Part shown: piece by piece, positions 1-7,261 of the stretch
How positions within the stretch are numbered: the stretch's first letter is position 1
Layout of the letters: every line of letters starts with the position of its first letter
Origin: an uncultured Pseudomonas sp.
GTDB lineage: Bacteria; Pseudomonadota; Gammaproteobacteria; Pseudomonadales; Pseudomonadaceae
NCBI RefSeq assembly: GCF_946885885.1
Contig: NZ_CAMPHN010000038.1
Location: forward strand, 1-30,955
Direction of reading: 5' to 3'
DNA: 30,955 bases
Made by a program: the position numbers and the translations under genes
Notes under the pieces: generated by a model
What the model saw: the letters and a program-made list of their open reading frames with translations, nothing else
Told to the model about the DNA's origin: nothing
Databases searched by the model: none

Positions 1-1218
1 GGCGAGCTGGTTGCCGAGGGCGAGGCCAGCTGGCCGGCGCTGCAGGAGCGTCTCGAGCGCGTCGAGCAGTTGCACAAGCAACTGGTGCGCTTGGAGAAGA
101 AGGACATCGGCCGGATCAACGCCGGGCTCGAACGCTTGCGCCTGAAAACCCGCAAGCTGGAGTTGCAAGGCAAGCTGGACGCCACCGCGCAGGCAGACCT
201 GGACGCCGAACGGGCCAAGTGGGACGCCGAGTACAAGGTGCTGGAAGACCAGTTGATCGCGCTCAATCAGGCTTTCAACCGCGACAGCGTGACGGTCAGA
301 ACCGTCGACGGACGCGAAGTCACCCTGAGCCTGGGCAAGGTGGTGCGAGCCTTCCAGCCCAACGCCATGGGCGGCTTCGATAAGCTGCGCTTCTACGGGG
401 CCAAACTCTGGGAATTCGTCAGCGACGACCCGCGCGAGGCCAACACCGAGGGCGGCATCTTCCCGGCGATTTTCGGCACCATCATGATGACCCTGATCAT
501 GGCGGTGATTGTCACCCCGTTCGGCGTGGTCGCCGCCATCTACCTGCGCGAATACGCCAAGCAGGGACCGCTGACCCGGGTGATCCGCATCGCGGTGAAC
601 AACCTCGCCGGCGTACCGGCCATCGTTTACGGCGTGTTCGGCCTGGGCTTCTTCGTCTATGTGCTGGGTGGCTCGCTGGACCGCATGTTCTTCCCGGAAT
701 CGGCACCGGCACCAACCTTCGGTACCCCGGGCCTGCTCTGGGCCTCGCTGACCCTGGCGATCCTGACTCTGCCGGTGGTGATAGTCGCGACCGAGGAAGG
801 CCTGTCGCGGATCCCCCGTGCGGTGCGCGAAGGTTCTCTGGCGCTGGGCGCGACCAAGGTCGAAACCCTTTGGCGCGTGGTGCTGCCGATGGCCAGCCCG
901 GCGATGATGACCGGCCTGATCCTCGCCGTGGCCCGCGCCGCCGGCGAAGTGGCGCCGCTGATGCTGGTAGGCGTGGTCAAGCTGGCGCCGAGCCTGCCGC
1001 TCGATGCCAATTATCCCTATCTGCACCTGGATCAGAAGATCATGCACCTGGGCTTCCACATCTACGACGTCGGCTTCCAAAGTCCCAACGTCGAGGCCGC
1101 ACGGCCCCTGGTATACGCCACGGCGTTGCTACTGGTGCTGGTGATCGTGGTACTGAACTTCAGTGCGGTGATGATCCGCAACCACCTGCGCGAAAAGTAC
1201 AAGGCGTTGGACCATTAA
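1..1218 (+). CDS. pstA: Phosphate ABC transporter permease PstA (5' end outside window)
   Basis: Inner-membrane permease of the high-affinity PstSCAB phosphate importer. The frame is open from base 1, so the gene starts upstream; the TTG at 70 is only an internal codon. The visible 405 residues begin with a charged, coiled-coil-like stretch rich in Glu, Lys and Leu, as in the long N-terminal region of Pseudomonas PstA. A permease core follows, with a membrane segment around FGTIMMTLIMAVIVTPFGVV. The EAA-type cytoplasmic loop is seen in the run containing EGSLALGATKVETLWRVVLP. More hydrophobic segments follow, ending with a C-terminal helix (LLLVLVIVVLNFSAVMI). pstB starts 101 bases downstream on the same strand, which supports the call. 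Confidence 0.95.
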   Translation, partial: GELVAEGEASWPALQERLERVEQLHKQLVRLEKKDIGRINAGLERLRLKTRKLELQGKLDATAQADLDAERAKWDAEYKVLEDQLIALNQAFNRDSVTVRTVDGREVTLSLGKVVRAFQPNAMGGFDKLRFYGAKLWEFVSDDPREANTEGGIFPAIFGTIMMTLIMAVIVTPFGVVAAIYLREYAKQGPLTRVIRIAVNNLAGVPAIVYGVFGLGFFVYVLGGSLDRMFFPESAPAPTFGTPGLLWASLTLAILTLPVVIVATEEGLSRIPRAVREGSLALGATKVETLWRVVLPMASPAMMTGLILAVARAAGEVAPLMLVGVVKLAPSLPLDANYPYLHLDQKIMHLGFHIYDVGFQSPNVEAARPLVYATALLLVLVIVVLNFSAVMIRNHLREKYKALDH

Positions 1219-1223
1219 CAGCA

Positions 1224-1294
1224 GCCGCAAGCCGCAAGCCGCAAGCTTCAAGTAGAAGCACGCGGCGACTGGCTTGCCGCTTATAGCTTGCAGC
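1224..1294. repeat. Heptad-repeat hairpin in the pstA-pstB gap
   Basis: Four tandem 7-base units (GCCGCAA three times, then GCTTCAA) lie at 1224-1251. The opposite arm at 1271-1294 reads, on the other strand, as the same CAAGCNN heptads. The arms can pair into an imperfect stem between the pstA stop and the pstB ribosome site. A matching element lies in the next gap of this operon. It may affect mRNA processing or relative expression, but this is inference. Confidence 0.7.
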
Positions 1295-1319
1295 GTGCAG
1301 CTGCGAACGGAGTGAGCCC

Positions 1320-2153
1320 ATGCAGCATGAAACCCACACCCACGGCATCGATATTTCCGCCCTGGGCCGCGATAAAAAGAGCTTGGACCTGGCGGCCGAG
1401 AACATCGCTATCCAGGTGCCGGGTCTGAACCTGTACTACGGCGAGAAGCAGGCGTTGTTCGATGTTCAGTTGAACATCCCCAGGGAGCGCGTGACCGCCT
1501 TTATCGGTCCGTCAGGTTGCGGCAAGTCGACCCTGCTGCGCACCTTCAACCGGATGAACGATCTGGTCGACGGTTGCCGCGTGGAAGGCGAGATCAACCT
1601 CGATGGCAAGAACATCTACCGCAAGGGCGAGGACGTCGCCGAGCTGCGCCGCCGCGTCGGCATGGTGTTCCAGAAGCCCAACCCGTTCCCCAAGAGCATC
1701 TACGAGAACGTGGTTTACGGCCTGCGTATCCAGGGCATCAAGCAGAAGCGCGTGCTCGACGAAGCGGTGGAGTGGGCGCTGAAAAGCGCGGCGCTGTGGG
1801 ACGAGGTCAAGGACCGTCTGCACGAGTCCGCCCTCGGCCTGTCCGGCGGTCAGCAGCAGCGTCTGGTGATCGCCCGTACCGTGGCGGTACAGCCGGAAGT
1901 GCTGCTGCTCGACGAACCCTGCTCGGCGCTCGATCCGATCTCGACGCTGAAAGTCGAAGAGCTGATCTACGAGCTGAAATCCAAGTACACCATCGTCATC
2001 GTCACCCACAATATGCAGCAGGCGGCGCGGGTGTCGGATTACACGGCGTTCATGTACATGGGCAAGCTGATCGAGTACGGCGACACCGATACCCTGTTCA
2101 CCAACCCGGCGAAGAAGCAGACCGAAGACTACATCACCGGTCGTTACGGCTAA
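1320..2153 (+). CDS. pstB: Phosphate ABC transporter ATP-binding protein PstB
   Basis: ATPase that drives phosphate import through PstC/PstA; 277 residues, normal for the family. Walker A is GPSGCGKS (residues 63-70), the Q-loop is [11 protein letters not shown], the ABC signature is LSGGQQQR (174-181), Walker B with D-loop is [12 protein letters not shown], and the switch His is in VTHNMQQA. The [10 protein letters not shown] stretch is typical of PstB rather than of other importers. ATG at 1320 is preceded by GGAG at suitable spacing. It sits between pstA and phoU in the classic pst order and is expected to be co-transcribed with them under PhoB control, from a promoter outside the window. 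Confidence 0.97.
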   Translation: MQHETHTHGIDISALGRDKKSLDLAAENIAIQVPGLNLYYGEKQALFDVQLNIPRERVTAFIGPSGCGKSTLLRTFNRMNDLVDGCRVEGEINLDGKNIYRKGEDVAELRRRVGMVFQKPNPFPKSIYENVVYGLRIQGIKQKRVLDEAVEWALKSAALWDEVKDRLHESALGLSGGQQQRLVIARTVAVQPEVLLLDEPCSALDPISTLKVEELIYELKSKYTIVIVTHNMQQAARVSDYTAFMYMGKLIEYGDTDTLFTNPAKKQTEDYITGRYG

Positions 2154-2162
2154 CGCCAGCGA

Positions 2163-2248
2163 CAAGCTACAAGCCGCAAGCTGCAAGCCAGCTCGCGGAA
2201 CCCAGACACTTCACCGATCGGCTTGCAGCTTGAAGCTTGCCGCTTGAA
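2163..2248. repeat. Heptad-repeat hairpin in the pstB-phoU gap
   Basis: Four CAAGCNN heptads in perfect 7-base phase at 2163-2190 (CAAGCTA, CAAGCCG, CAAGCTG, CAAGCCA) face four reverse-complement heptads at 2221-2248 (GCTTGCA, GCTTGAA, GCTTGCC, GCTTGAA), with a 30-base spacer. The right arm ends 18 bases before the phoU start codon. The architecture is the same as in the pstA-pstB gap, so the two elements belong to one repeat family. Confidence 0.75.
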
Positions 2249-2266
2249 GCCTTCGCGGAGCGAACC

Positions 2267-2995
2267 ATGATCAACAAAGACAACCTCACCCAGCATATCT
2301 CCCAGCAGTTCAACGCCGAGCTGGAGGAAGTGCGCAGTCATCTTCTGGCCATGGGCGGCCTGGTCGAGAAGCAGGTCAACGATGCGGTGACCGCGCTGAT
2401 CGACGCCGACTCCGGGTTGGCCCAGCAAGTGCGCGAAATCGACGACCAGATCAACCAGATGGAGCGCAATATCGACGAGGAGTGCGTGCGCATTCTCGCC
2501 CGTCGCCAACCGGCGGCGTCCGATCTGCGGCTGATCATCAGCATTTCCAAATCGGTGATCGACCTCGAGCGCATCGGCGACGAAGCGACCAAGATCGCCA
2601 AGCGCGCGATTCTTCTGTGCGAAGAGGGCGAAGCGCCGCGCGGTTACGTCGAAGTGCGGCATATCGGCGACCAGGTGCGCAAGATGGTGCAGGAGGCGCT
2701 GGATGCCTTCGCCCGTTTCGATGCAGACCTGGCATTGTCGGTGGCGCAGTACGACAAGACCGTCGACCGCGAATACAAAACCGCGCTGCGCGAACTGGTC
2801 ACCTTCATGATGGAAGACCCGCGTTCGATCTCCCGCGTGCTCAACATCATCTGGGCGCTGCGTTCCCTGGAGCGCATTGGCGACCATGCGCGCAATATCG
2901 CCGAGCTGGTGATTTACCTGGTGCGCGGTACCGATGTGAAACACATAGGTCTGACCCGCATGAAGGAAGAGGTCGAGGGCAAGGAAAAGCGCTAA
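2267..2995 (+). CDS. phoU: Phosphate signalling regulator PhoU
   Basis: PhoU is the peripheral protein that links the state of the Pst transporter to the sensor kinase PhoR and keeps the Pho regulon silent when phosphate is plentiful. The 242-residue product has the two repeated three-helix PhoU domains; each carries the metal-binding-type motif, seen as SVIDLERIGDEATKIAKRA in the first half and RSLERIGDHARNIAELV in the second. I chose ATG at 2267 because GGAG precedes it and the protein then begins MINKDNLTQHISQQFNAELE, as in relatives; an in-frame upstream ATG at 2237 lies within the repeat arm. It is the last gene of the pst block here. Confidence 0.96.
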   Translation: MINKDNLTQHISQQFNAELEEVRSHLLAMGGLVEKQVNDAVTALIDADSGLAQQVREIDDQINQMERNIDEECVRILARRQPAASDLRLIISISKSVIDLERIGDEATKIAKRAILLCEEGEAPRGYVEVRHIGDQVRKMVQEALDAFARFDADLALSVAQYDKTVDREYKTALRELVTFMMEDPRSISRVLNIIWALRSLERIGDHARNIAELVIYLVRGTDVKHIGLTRMKEEVEGKEKR

Positions 2996-3042
2996 CAGGC
3001 AAAAACGTCGGGGAAAGCGCTCAGCCTTAAATAGCCGGGCTT

Positions 3043-3072
3043 TTGTCGTCTGGCTTTCTTTGCGGCTATGCT
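3043..3072 (+). promoter_or_regulatory. Candidate sigma-70 promoter of the response regulator gene
   Basis: TTGTCG (3043-3048) and TATGCT (3067-3072) are 18 bases apart and lie 25 bases before the start codon at 3098. This would let the regulator be expressed apart from phoU. It is a motif match only. Confidence 0.4.
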
Positions 3073-3097
3073 TAGGCCATTACAACAGGAGTGGCCG

Positions 3098-3997
3098 ATG
3101 AGCAAAGTCAGCGTGCTGGTGGTGGACGACGCAACCTTTATCCGTGATTTGGTGAAAAAGGGCCTGCGCGATCACTTTCCCGGCATCCGCATCGAGGAAG
3201 CCATCAACGGCCGTAAAGCACAGCAATTGCTGAGCCGGCAGAGCATCGATCTGATTCTCTGCGACTGGGAAATGCCCGAACTGTCGGGGCTGGAGCTGCT
3301 CAGTTGGTGCCGCGAACAGGACAACCTGAAAACCACGCCGTTCATCATGGTCACCAGCCGCGGCGATAAAGAGAACGTGGTGCAGGCGATTCAGGCCGGC
3401 GTTTCCGACTTCATCGGCAAACCCTTTTCCAACGAGCAACTGGTCACCAAGGTGAAAAAGGCCTTGCACCGTGCCGGCAAGTTGCAGGCCTTGATGGCCA
3501 GCGCCCCGGCGAAGATGCTCAGCAGCGGCGGCTTCGCCAACGATTCGTTAGCCGCGTTGACGGCCGGTAAGGCCGAAGTGATCACGCCTGCCGCCGCTCC
3601 CGCCGCCTCATCCGCCAATCCCGAAGCGATCAAAGCGCCTAAAGCCGCCAGCGCGCCGAGCGGCCGAGGTCAGGGTCAGCTGCGTCTGACCGCCAGCAGC
3701 ATGGCCTGTGTGATCAAGTCGATCAGCCTCAAGGAAGCGTTGCTGGTGGTGAAAAGAAGCGAGCAACTGCCCCAGGTTTTGGAAAGCGCCGTACTCGATC
3801 TGGAGCAGGGCGAGGCATCGGAAACCGCGCGTCTGAATGGCTATCTGCACGCCGTCGCGGCTTTCGAGCCGAAACCCGACAGCGAATGGCTGCAATTGAC
3901 CTTCAGGTTCGTCGACCGCGACCCGCAGAAGCTCGACTATATTTCCCGCCTGATCGCCCGTGGCACCGCGCAAAAGCATTTCAGTCCCGGGGCATAG
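3098..3997 (+). CDS. Response regulator with receiver domain and PilZ-like C-terminal domain
   Basis: Cytoplasmic two-component regulator, 299 residues. The receiver domain occupies about residues 1-125: the acidic pair D10-D11, the phospho-acceptor D56 in LILCDWEMP, the Thr/Ser in MVTSRG and the Lys K108 in IGKPF are all present. An Ala/Pro/Ser-rich linker follows (about 135-198). The C-terminal domain of about 100 residues has no helix-turn-helix; its layout (VIKSISLKEALLVV, then a sheet-rich stretch, then RFVDRDPQKLDYISRLIARG) resembles a degenerate PilZ fold. The ATG at 3098 has AGGAG upstream; the ATG at 3068 does not. I recall a gene of this kind next to phoU in other Pseudomonas. No kinase lies beside it, so its partner is unknown. 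Confidence 0.85.
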   Translation: MSKVSVLVVDDATFIRDLVKKGLRDHFPGIRIEEAINGRKAQQLLSRQSIDLILCDWEMPELSGLELLSWCREQDNLKTTPFIMVTSRGDKENVVQAIQAGVSDFIGKPFSNEQLVTKVKKALHRAGKLQALMASAPAKMLSSGGFANDSLAALTAGKAEVITPAAAPAASSANPEAIKAPKAASAPSGRGQGQLRLTASSMACVIKSISLKEALLVVKRSEQLPQVLESAVLDLEQGEASETARLNGYLHAVAAFEPKPDSEWLQLTFRFVDRDPQKLDYISRLIARGTAQKHFSPGA

Positions 3998-4002
3998 GCT
4001 TA

Positions 4003-4025
4003 GCAGGTAGTTTTCCAACAGCCTG
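4003..4025 (-). repeat. 23-bp dispersed motif, copy 1
   Basis: Read on the minus strand, this matches 10257-10279 at 22 of 23 positions (core GGCTGTTG.AAAACTACCTGC). The copies are inverted relative to each other and both lie in intergenic DNA close to regulator genes (response regulator; phoR/phoB). Function unknown; perhaps the end of a mobile element or a small dispersed repeat. Confidence 0.55.
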
Positions 4026-4126
4026 TTAGAGCCTCGTCACAGGCTGACGAACGTGCCCTCGCCTAGCGCGGTAAGCGCTGCTAATCTCAATAGCCCGGAC
4101 CCGCACATCATAAGATCCGAGTCACT

Positions 4127-5023
4127 ATGCTAGGGCGTCTGATATTACTCTGCGGTTTGTTGGCCTGCGCCGGCCAGGTAGCCGCGCTGACCATCTACAA
4201 ATACACCGACGCGAACGGTGTGGTGACCTATACCGATCAGGCCGCACCCGGTGCGCAGGTGTTCGTGTTCCGCGACCGCATGGTCGAGCGCCTGGACAAT
4301 CAGGTGAAGCTGGAAACCAAGACCCACGAGGCGGGCGAGACCTTGCTGGTACGCAACGACCTCTATGCCCCGGTGCAGATCGAACTGCGCCTCGATAAAG
4401 TCGACAATGCCGTCGGTGCGCCGGCCAAACCGATCAACTGGGTGCTGCCGCCGCGCAGCGCCATCCGCCTGGCGACGCTCACGCGCCGCGACCCGAGTAA
4501 ACCGCTCAGCTACACTCCCAAACTGCGTTACGCCCTCGGCGATCCGCGCCTAGTGCCGACGCAAACCAAATACCCATTGCCATGGCGTGGCGGGCCGTTC
4601 CGCCTGACTCAGGGCGCCAACGGCCAGTACAGCCACTTCACCCCGAAAGGCCGTTACGCGATGGACATCGCCATGCCCGAAGGCACTTCGATAGTCGCGG
4701 CGCGCGGCGGTGTGGTGGTGAAGACCGAGAACCGTCAGAGCGGCCGTGGCAACAACCCTTCCGGCAACTACGTGCGCATCCTCCACGACGACGGCACCAT
4801 GGGCGTTTACCTGCATCTGATGAAAGGTTCGGTCAGCGTCACCGAGGGCCAGCGGGTCGCCGCCGGCAGCTTTATCGCGCGCTCCGGCAATACCGGCAAC
4901 AGCACCGGCCCGCATTTGCATTTCGTGGTTCAGCGCAATGTCGGTCTGGCCCTGGAATCCATTCCCTTCGATTTTTCCCGCCCGGTCGACAGCCTGCCTA
5001 ATTTCGCGGTCGGTGGGGAATAA
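4127..5023 (+). CDS. Secreted M23-family metallopeptidase with N-terminal DUF4124
   Basis: Probable peptidoglycan-remodelling endopeptidase or LytM-type activator, 298 residues, exported. A signal peptide (about 1-20) ends in GQVAA. A DUF4124-like segment follows (TIYKYTDANGVVTYTD), then a mainly beta middle region. The LytM/M23 domain spans about 145-280. Its likely zinc ligands are present: H170 in YSHF, D180 in RYAMDIAMP, and the HLH motif at 263-265; H230 in VYLHLMKG is the catalytic-site His. The Arg four residues before D180 stands where many M23 proteins have the first His; the variant with the ligand ten residues upstream is common in this subfamily. The gene converges with the barrel gene on the other strand, and its distal half is duplicated at 6022-6229. 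Confidence 0.85.
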   Translation: MLGRLILLCGLLACAGQVAALTIYKYTDANGVVTYTDQAAPGAQVFVFRDRMVERLDNQVKLETKTHEAGETLLVRNDLYAPVQIELRLDKVDNAVGAPAKPINWVLPPRSAIRLATLTRRDPSKPLSYTPKLRYALGDPRLVPTQTKYPLPWRGGPFRLTQGANGQYSHFTPKGRYAMDIAMPEGTSIVAARGGVVVKTENRQSGRGNNPSGNYVRILHDDGTMGVYLHLMKGSVSVTEGQRVAAGSFIARSGNTGNSTGPHLHFVVQRNVGLALESIPFDFSRPVDSLPNFAVGGE

Positions 5024-5038
5024 ACCGCACTACTGCGG
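5019..5038 (-). terminator. Short hairpin terminator of the first barrel gene
   Basis: Read on the minus strand, CCGCA-GTAG-TGCGG is followed by TTTATT, 34 bases after the barrel gene stop. It overlaps the stop codon of the convergent peptidase gene. The stem is only five pairs, so strength is uncertain. The same hairpin is present in the second unit. Confidence 0.5.
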
Positions 5039-5071
5039 CACCTGTTGGCGGGCCGGCGCTGTTGTGGCGTT

Positions 5072-5809
5072 CTAGAATGCCAGGCCGACCTTCATACCGA
5101 TCTGTCTCTGCTTGACCTCGACGATGTCGTTCTCGATCTGATAGTGGGTGTTCATGTAGTACAGGCTCGTCGAGATCGGCATGCCGCTTTTGTTCCACAG
5201 GACGCTCAGTTCGCCGTAAGGGTTGACCTTGTTCTCCAGGTCCACGCTTTCGCTGGGACCGCCCAATTGCACCTCGACGCGTGGGTCGATCGAGTAGCGC
5301 GCGCCGACCTCCAGACGTATGGTGTGGTTCGGTGTCAGGTAGCTGTAACCAAGGCCGGCCTTGGCGAATGGCGATTTGGTGGTCTGGTGGAGTTCTACGG
5401 AGAGCCCGGGGAACTCCAGTTCGATACGGTCCCTGCCGTAGCCGCCACCGAGAATGATGTCCACGTAGTTGTGGGTGCTCAGCGCCGCCCGTGCGCCGAT
5501 GTCGAATTCGGCCTTGGCCGACTTGTAGGTCAATTCGTTGTGCTGGCTGTACTGGCCCTCCACGCCGATCTGATAAATCAGGCCTCCATGGCCGGTGAGC
5601 TTGTTGCCGAAGGTGTAAAACAAACCGCCCTGAGTCCGCTTCAGGCCGGTGTCGTACTCATAGCCATCCAACTCCACTGTGTACTTGTTGTGTGAGGCGA
5701 TGACGCCGAAGGTGTTGATCGGGTCGGTGACGGACTCCGCATAAGCGTGCGAGACGCCCCCGAGGCAGAGGGCAAGTGTGGTTTTTAAAGCTAATCCATT
5801 TCTGTTCAT
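5072..5809 (-). CDS. Outer-membrane beta-barrel protein, paralogue 1
   Basis: Predicted small outer-membrane barrel, 245 residues, function unknown. A signal peptide (about 1-24) ends in SHAYA. The mature part alternates hydrophobic and polar residues as beta-strands do, with recurrent GVEGQY, GARAAL, AGLGYSYL and EVGARYSID segments. It ends in Phe (KVGLAF), the usual BAM recognition feature of outer-membrane proteins. It resembles the general OMP beta-barrel class (small OmpW/OmpA-like barrels), but I do not recognise a named family. The paralogue at 6278 has the same signal peptide core and strand sequences but differs in four hydrophilic stretches. ATG at 5809 fits the signal peptide. Confidence 0.75.
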   Translation of the reverse strand: MNRNGLALKTTLALCLGGVSHAYAESVTDPINTFGVIASHNKYTVELDGYEYDTGLKRTQGGLFYTFGNKLTGHGGLIYQIGVEGQYSQHNELTYKSAKAEFDIGARAALSTHNYVDIILGGGYGRDRIELEFPGLSVELHQTTKSPFAKAGLGYSYLTPNHTIRLEVGARYSIDPRVEVQLGGPSESVDLENKVNPYGELSVLWNKSGMPISTSLYYMNTHYQIENDIVEVKQRQIGMKVGLAF

Positions 5810-6021
5810 GGTAGTTCACCTGGGCGATCGGTAGATGGAGTGCGCATACTGCGCAAGCGAAACGCACACCTATCTGGACTGGGATGTCGCCGAGGAATTC
5901 TGGGCAAGCCGACGAGCGGCTGGGCCCTTGTAAGTCAGGGGTTAAGCCGATAAAAGATGACTGACCGATCAGGCAGGAAAGGTGGCGTAAGACGGTCTCT
6001 CGAGGGCGATATGCCTCGAGC
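5810..6021. other. Upstream region of the first barrel gene and duplication junction
   Basis: No gene is seen. Bases 5862-5972 are nearly identical to 7087-7197 upstream of the second barrel gene, so they probably carry the shared promoter or leader, though I find no convincing -35/-10 pair. Homology between the two units ends at about 6006. Bases 6007-6021 are the novel joint between unit A and unit B. Confidence 0.6.
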
Positions 6022-6229
6022 AAGTCGCCAGCTACACGCCCTAAACTGCGTTACGCTCCCAGCGGCCCGGCCCGGTGCCGACGCAAAACAAATACCCTCT
6101 GCCGTGGCGCGGCGGCCCACATTTGCACTTTGTGGTACAGCGCAATGTCGGCCTGGCCCTGGAGTCCATTCCCTTCGACTTCTCCCGCCCGGTCGACAGC
6201 CTGCCTAATTCGCGGTCGACGGCGAATAA
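6022..6229 (+). pseudogene. Relic of a duplicated M23 peptidase gene
   Basis: Bases 6030-6229 align with the peptidase gene from about 4508 to 5023 but lack a central 315 bases. The peptide WRGGP of the intact enzyme is joined directly to HLHFVVQRN, which removes 105 codons including H170, D180 and H230. The junction falls at a short shared GGCC(C) run (the ends are CGGGCCG and CCGGCCCG in the intact copy), suggesting slippage or microhomology-mediated deletion. A further single-base loss just before the stop shifts the last codons, and there is no start codon or signal peptide. It cannot encode an active enzyme. Confidence 0.85.
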
Positions 6230-6244
6230 ACCGCACTACTGCGG
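6225..6244 (-). terminator. Short hairpin terminator of the second barrel gene
   Basis: Duplicate of the 5019-5038 hairpin: CCGCA-GTAG-TGCGG followed by TTTATT on the minus strand, 33 bases after the barrel stop. It has stayed intact while the neighbouring peptidase relic decayed, which mildly supports a role in ending the barrel transcript. Confidence 0.5.
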
Positions 6245-6277
6245 TACCTGTTGGCGGGCCGGCGTTGTTGTGGCCTT

Positions 6278-7033
6278 CTAGAATGCCAGGCCAACCTTCA
6301 GGCCGAACTGTTCCTGCTTGAGCTCGGAGTTATCGTCCTCGACCCGATAGCGGGTTTGCATGTAGTAAAGGCTCGTCGAGATTGGCAGGTTGTTGATGCC
6401 CTTATTCCACAGGAAGCTCAGTTCGCCGTAAGGGTTGACCTTATTCTCCAGGTCGAAGCTATTGCTGACATCGACTATTTCCACCTTGATGCGTCCATCG
6501 ATCGAGTAGCGTGCACCGACCTCCAGGCGCATTGTGTAGCTCGGCGTCATGTAGTTGTAACCGAGGCCGGCCTTGGCGAATGGCAATTTGGTGGTTTGCT
6601 GGATGTCTTCTCCGGGGAACCCGAAATTTGCGCCATCCTGCTCAATGCGGCCCCAACCGTAGCCACCACCGAGGACGATGTCCACGTAGTTATGGGTACT
6701 CAGCGCCGCCCGTGCGCCGACGTCGAGTTCGGCCTGAGCCGACTTGTAGGTGATCTCGTCCTTGTCGTTGTACTGGCCCTCAACGCCGATCTGATAAATC
6801 ATGCCTTCCTGACCGGTAAGCTTGTTGCCGAAGGTGTAAAACAAACCGCCCTGATTCAGCCGCTCATCCTGCTCGATCTCTTCGCCGTCATCGAATTCCA
6901 CCGTGTAGCGGTTGTGCGAGGCGATAACGCCAATGGTGGAAATCGGATCGGTGGCGGATTCCGCATAAGCGTGCGAGACGCCCCCGAGGCAGAGGGCAAG
7001 TGTGGTTTTCGAAACGACTCCATTTAGGGGCAT
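6278..7033 (-). CDS. Outer-membrane beta-barrel protein, paralogue 2
   Basis: Predicted outer-membrane barrel, 251 residues, duplicate of the gene at 5072. The signal peptide ends SHAYA and the C-terminus is again KVGLAF with terminal Phe. Strand-like segments match the paralogue closely (GGLFYTFGNKLTG, STHNYVDI.LGGGYG, LEVGARYSID, ENKVNPYGELS). Four hydrophilic stretches differ in sequence and length, for example DDGEEIEQDERLN against DGYEYDTGLKRT, and DGANFGFPGED against EFPGLSVEL. I chose ATG at 7033 because GGGAG precedes it and the signal peptide follows directly; the longer frame to 7132 runs through the conserved noncoding DNA. Function unknown. Confidence 0.75.
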   Translation of the reverse strand: MPLNGVVSKTTLALCLGGVSHAYAESATDPISTIGVIASHNRYTVEFDDGEEIEQDERLNQGGLFYTFGNKLTGQEGMIYQIGVEGQYNDKDEITYKSAQAELDVGARAALSTHNYVDIVLGGGYGWGRIEQDGANFGFPGEDIQQTTKLPFAKAGLGYNYMTPSYTMRLEVGARYSIDGRIKVEIVDVSNSFDLENKVNPYGELSFLWNKGINNLPISTSLYYMQTRYRVEDDNSELKQEQFGLKVGLAF

Positions 7034-7261
7034 GGTGGTTTCTCCCAGGCTATTTATTGATGGGTGCGCGCACTCCATGCAAGCCAACGCACACCTATCT
7101 GGACTGGGATGTCGCCGAGGAATTCTGGGCAAGCCGACGAGCGGCTAGACCCTTGTAAGGCGGGGGTTAAGCCGATAAAAGATGACTGGCCGATCAGACG
7201 GGAAAGTCCGCGTCTGACGGTCTGTCGAGGGACGGTGAGCGGGAGTGGTGCGTGCCCGGGG

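Larger units (their letters stand above)
4500..6006. repeat. Tandem segmental duplication, unit A
   Basis: This 1.5-kb unit contains the distal half of the M23 peptidase gene, the short convergent gap, the complete barrel gene on the minus strand and its upstream region. It recurs directly at about 6022-7231. The sizes agree: unit A less 315 bases (internal deletion) plus 18 bases (six extra barrel codons) gives 1210, against 1210 for unit B. Upstream DNA at 5862-5972 matches 7087-7197 at 106 of 111 positions. Confidence 0.85.
6022..7231. repeat. Tandem segmental duplication, unit B
   Basis: Direct copy of unit A, shortened by an internal 315-base deletion in the peptidase relic. It contains the relic (6022-6229), the duplicated terminator hairpin (6225-6244), the second barrel gene (6278-7033) and upstream DNA matching unit A up to 7231. 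It abuts the end of the CorC-like gene. Confidence 0.85.

Noticed and set aside
1224..1294. Short phased repeats as a CRISPR or minisatellite array
   Set aside because: Units are 7 bases with no spacers, and the two arms are inverted, so they form a hairpin rather than an array.
2996..3060. Possible terminator after phoU (GCCGGGCTTTTG)
   Set aside because: The T-rich run is present but I found no stem that pairs well in front of it.
6075..6281. Small protein encoded by the peptidase relic frame
   Set aside because: The frame reads through the deletion joint and a frameshift into noncoding DNA; it has no start signal and lacks the metal site.
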